Shown here: positions 7,549-9,373 of the stretch, piece by piece
Numbering within the stretch: position 1 is the stretch's first letter
How the letters are laid out: each line of letters begins with the position of its first letter
NCBI GenBank assembly: GCA_905480445.1
Contig: CAJQQJ010000253.1
Coordinates: 1 to 9,373, forward strand
DNA: 9,373 nucleotides
Direction: 5' to 3'
Origin: an uncultured Alphaproteobacteria bacterium
GTDB lineage: Bacteria > Pseudomonadota > Alphaproteobacteria > UBA7985 > CAJQQZ01
Notes under the pieces: generated by a model
The model's database searches: none
What the model was told of the DNA's origin: nothing
Seen by the model: the letters and a program-made list of their open reading frames with translations, nothing else
Made by a program: the position numbers and the translations under genes

Positions 7549-8429
7549 AGGCTCAAGCCTAGCTCCTGTAAGGAGCCTTGAAACCGTTCTAGGTTCTCTT
7601 CGGTATAGCTAGAGAAGTCAAAGTCGATTGCCGAGTGTATCTCAGAAACCATCGACCACATCGTTTCACGCTGCAAAGACGCGGCTTTCATAGCGAGATA
7701 CGAATGCCAAAGTTGTTCTGTTAACGGCAGTTCAAAATAGTTCTCTAACAGCCACTTTTCTTGCCCCTCTGACAAACCATTGTTGGACGCTAGCCCTCCC
7801 AAATCAAACAGCGGGGAGTTAAAACCAGCATAGTCCCAATCAATCAGCCAGATCTTTTCACCTGCATCAATGAAGTTAGCCGGCAGTAGATCATTGTGAG
7901 AGAAAACGAGATCAATCGAACCGACCGCTTTCTCCAGCTTCTCAGCCACAGACATCATAGTCGTCAACTTCGACAAATGAGCAGAACCGCCTTCCTGTAA
8001 AGTCTGGCAATAGTCTCGTAAGACATGAAAAACCCACAAGGTTAGAATCGGCCCACGCAGCTTACTTCGCACGTCTCGATGACAAGTTTTGATAACCGGT
8101 AGAATGCGTTCCAGTGTCTGTTGTCGCTGAACGTGTTCTTCTGTAAGCGTTTGTCCTTCAACGAACTCGATAACCAACACACCATGCTGATGGTGGTGAA
8201 CTTTCGGAGACAGCCCAATATCAGCCGCGGCTTTCGAGGCAGCGAGCTCATTAAATCGCATGACGCCGTGAACAGGAATGTCATCCCCCAACCGCACTAC
8301 GTATGAGAGATCTCCATCTGTGACTTTGTAATTCACATTGGTGATGCCACCAGTCAGGACCTCAGCAACGATTGTCCCGTTCCAACAAGGCAGAGAGGCC
8401 AGAAGTGGCATATGAAGTTCTGAAGCCAT
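7545..8429 (-). CDS. Choline kinase/APH-fold phosphotransferase
   Basis: This 294-residue protein has the kinase fold shared by choline/ethanolamine kinases and aminoglycoside phosphotransferases, and is likely a cytoplasmic ATP-dependent small-molecule kinase. The N-lobe has a glycine-turn LTGGITNVNYKV (residues 25-36), a VVRL strand (R46 where many homologues have Lys) and a candidate helix-C acid near E61. The C-lobe has the Brenner-type catalytic loop FSHNDLLPANF (176-186; H178, D180, N185) and the metal-binding IDWDYAG (196-202; D197, D199), followed by SPLFDLGGLASN (205-216), which is typical of the choline kinase branch. All catalytic residues are present. The ATG at 8429 is preceded by AGGGA with 9 bases spacing; an alternative ATG at codon 7 lacks this support. 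It lies 15 bp after the isomerase-like gene and overlaps the flavoprotein by 4 bp. The alcohol it phosphorylates is unknown; a choline-like or hydroxylated intermediate of the same pathway is plausible. Resistance to aminoglycosides is not suggested by the context. Confidence 0.88.
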   Translation of the reverse strand: MASELHMPLLASLPCWNGTIVAEVLTGGITNVNYKVTDGDLSYVVRLGDDIPVHGVMRFNELAASKAAADIGLSPKVHHHQHGVLVIEFVEGQTLTEEHVQRQQTLERILPVIKTCHRDVRSKLRGPILTLWVFHVLRDYCQTLQEGGSAHLSKLTTMMSVAEKLEKAVGSIDLVFSHNDLLPANFIDAGEKIWLIDWDYAGFNSPLFDLGGLASNNGLSEGQEKWLLENYFELPLTEQLWHSYLAMKAASLQRETMWSMVSEIHSAIDFDFSSYTEENLERFQGSLQELGLSL

Positions 8430-8438
8430 CTAGTCGTT

Positions 8439-8443
8439 TCCCT
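8439..8443 (-). promoter_or_regulatory. Ribosome binding site of the phosphotransferase gene
   Basis: On the minus strand AGGGA lies 9 bases before the ATG at 8429, in the 15-bp gap after the preceding gene. It favours this start over the in-frame ATG six codons further in. Confidence 0.5.
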
Positions 8444-8444
8444 A

Positions 8445-9200
8445 TCAATGTTCTCTGAACAGCTGGCCGTAGCCGTGGATTTTATCATCAACACCAGCGA
8501 GCCGCAGCGCATCCCACACCATAGCTTGGTTAGATGTGATAACTGGTTTGCCTACACGTTGTTCGAGTTCTTCGATGATGTCGATTGATCGAAGAGCCCC
8601 ACAGGAGATGAAAATGGCGTCCGCGTCGGACCGATCTAATGAGGCCGCGAATTCGGCAATGAAGCCCGGCGAGACACGGACCATGTCGCTATCCTTCTCC
8701 AAATTGAGCCCTTGGATGTCTAAAACATCAAATCCGTCTGCGGTCATGTAATCACGCTCAGCCGTGTTAACCTCATCCAGGTAAGGTGTAGCAACAACAA
8801 TCTTCTTAGCATTTACTGCTTTGAGCGCGCGCCCTACCCCCATAATAATGCATGAGGCCTTTGCATTCGGAGCGCCAGCATTGAGAAGCTCACAGACCCT
8901 CATCTCACCAACAACCAGAGATCCAGAAGTACAAGCATAAGACACGACGTCCAAAGTCCCATCAGGCGGCATCAATCCAGCCGCTTTCTCAAGATCAGGC
9001 GCCAAAGCCAAAAGAGTTTCGCTGGTTATTGAATCTGGAATAGGAACGCGTGTGAAATGAACGCCGACCCCTTTGGGGCACAAAGTATAAACATCGTCGG
9101 CGACCGTTTGCTCTGTCGCCAGCAAAACAAAGCCCAACTTCGCCCGCCAATGCCGACCATGATCAAACTCTATGTCATAGGTTTTCGATACGACACTCAT
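8445..9200 (-). CDS. Maleate isomerase/arylmalonate decarboxylase-family enzyme
   Basis: This 251-residue protein belongs to the Asp/Glu racemase superfamily, in the branch with maleate cis-trans isomerase, arylmalonate decarboxylase and EutA of ectoine utilisation. The fold is a pseudo-twofold pair of alpha/beta lobes, each supplying one catalytic position. Here the first lobe has SYACTSGSLVVG (87-98) with Cys90, and the second has FISCGALRSIDIIEELE (197-213) with Cys200. VATPYLDEVNTAERDY (136-151) carries the family's conserved tyrosine, and KPVITSNQAMVWDALRLAG (218-236) is the usual final helix. Having both cysteines resembles maleate isomerases and racemases; arylmalonate decarboxylase keeps only the second. 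Hydantoin racemase (HyuE) is a more distant relation, and its motifs are not clearly seen. The start ATG overlaps the stop of the upstream kinase-like gene (ATGA), so translation is probably coupled. It could isomerise or racemise a pathway intermediate; the substrate is unknown. Confidence 0.87.
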   Translation of the reverse strand: MSVVSKTYDIEFDHGRHWRAKLGFVLLATEQTVADDVYTLCPKGVGVHFTRVPIPDSITSETLLALAPDLEKAAGLMPPDGTLDVVSYACTSGSLVVGEMRVCELLNAGAPNAKASCIIMGVGRALKAVNAKKIVVATPYLDEVNTAERDYMTADGFDVLDIQGLNLEKDSDMVRVSPGFIAEFAASLDRSDADAIFISCGALRSIDIIEELEQRVGKPVITSNQAMVWDALRLAGVDDKIHGYGQLFREH

Positions 9201-9373
9201 CTGTCTTGCTCATCTGGCCAAGGATAGTGAATGATGTTTAAGTTTTCCTTTTCATCTGGAGTTTGAAAGTAGCTGGTTATGCGATCATAAACTTCTTCGC
9301 TTGCAGAAAACGCGTGTTCACCTTGCTCATTCCTCAGTTTCAGACGTTCCTTACAAACCTTATCTGGAACGTC
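9197..9373 (-). CDS. C-terminal end of P-loop kinase-like (AAA-type) protein
   Basis: An open frame enters from the right edge and gives 58 residues before a TGA at 9199-9197. The visible part includes CKERLKLRNEQGEHAFSASE and ITSYFQTPDEKENLNIIHY. This pattern (an arginine-rich RxxxRN helix, an SEEVYDRI helix, then FxxPxxxE and a closing strand) matches the C-terminal lid and tail of small P-loop kinases often annotated as AAA-family ATPase or predicted kinase (COG0645/zeta-like). The Walker A motif lies outside the window, so the call rests on the tail alone. The stop overlaps the next gene's ATG by 4 bp, which makes it part of the same operon. If right, the operon encodes two unrelated kinases. 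Confidence 0.6.
   Translation of the reverse strand, partial: DVPDKVCKERLKLRNEQGEHAFSASEEVYDRITSYFQTPDEKENLNIIHYPWPDEQDR

Noticed and set aside
7545..8429. Aminoglycoside resistance gene
   Set aside because: The fold is shared, but the SPLFDLGGLASN segment and the metabolic neighbourhood favour the choline kinase-like branch; nothing indicates a resistance cassette or mobile element.

Overview
The window looks like a piece of a bacterial, probably alphaproteobacterial, chromosome. It has mid-range GC by eye and is very tightly packed: only about 118 of 9373 bases lie outside genes. Several junctions are 4-bp ATGA stop/start overlaps. The taxonomic guess rests on gene content (split HyuA/HyuB hydantoinase, a sarcosine dehydrogenase-type flavoprotein and a maleate isomerase-like enzyme in one neighbourhood) and is an inference. 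No RNA genes, mobile elements, CRISPR arrays or clear promoters were seen.

The left half reads on the + strand. It starts with the C-terminal part of a polytopic membrane protein, probably a permease (1-783). After an 80-bp gap come hyuA (864-2915) and hyuB (2912-4585), the two subunits of an ATP-dependent hydantoinase/oxoprolinase/carboxylase-type enzyme. They overlap by 4 bp.

The right half reads on the - strand and meets hyuB tail to tail with only 3 bp between stop codons. In transcription order it holds: the C-terminal end of a P-loop small-molecule kinase-like protein (9373-9197), a maleate isomerase/arylmalonate decarboxylase-family enzyme with two candidate catalytic cysteines (9200-8445), a choline kinase/APH-fold phosphotransferase (8429-7545), a sarcosine/dimethylglycine dehydrogenase-type flavoprotein with a folate-binding GcvT-like C-terminus (7548-5149), and a small two-helix bacterial PH-domain membrane protein (5128-4589). 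Spacing and overlaps indicate a single operon.

Taken together this looks like a catabolic locus for an N-methylated, amide- or hydantoin-like nitrogen compound. The permease would import it, HyuAB would open an amide or lactam ring at the cost of ATP, and the flavoprotein would remove an N-methyl group and pass it to tetrahydrofolate. The creatinine/N-methylhydantoin route (N-methylhydantoin to N-carbamoylsarcosine to sarcosine to glycine) is the best-known pathway that uses such enzymes. However, no N-carbamoylsarcosine amidase is present in the window. The two kinases and the isomerase have no place in that route, so a different, possibly undescribed pathway is a fair alternative. The functional link between the two convergent operons is inferred from position only.
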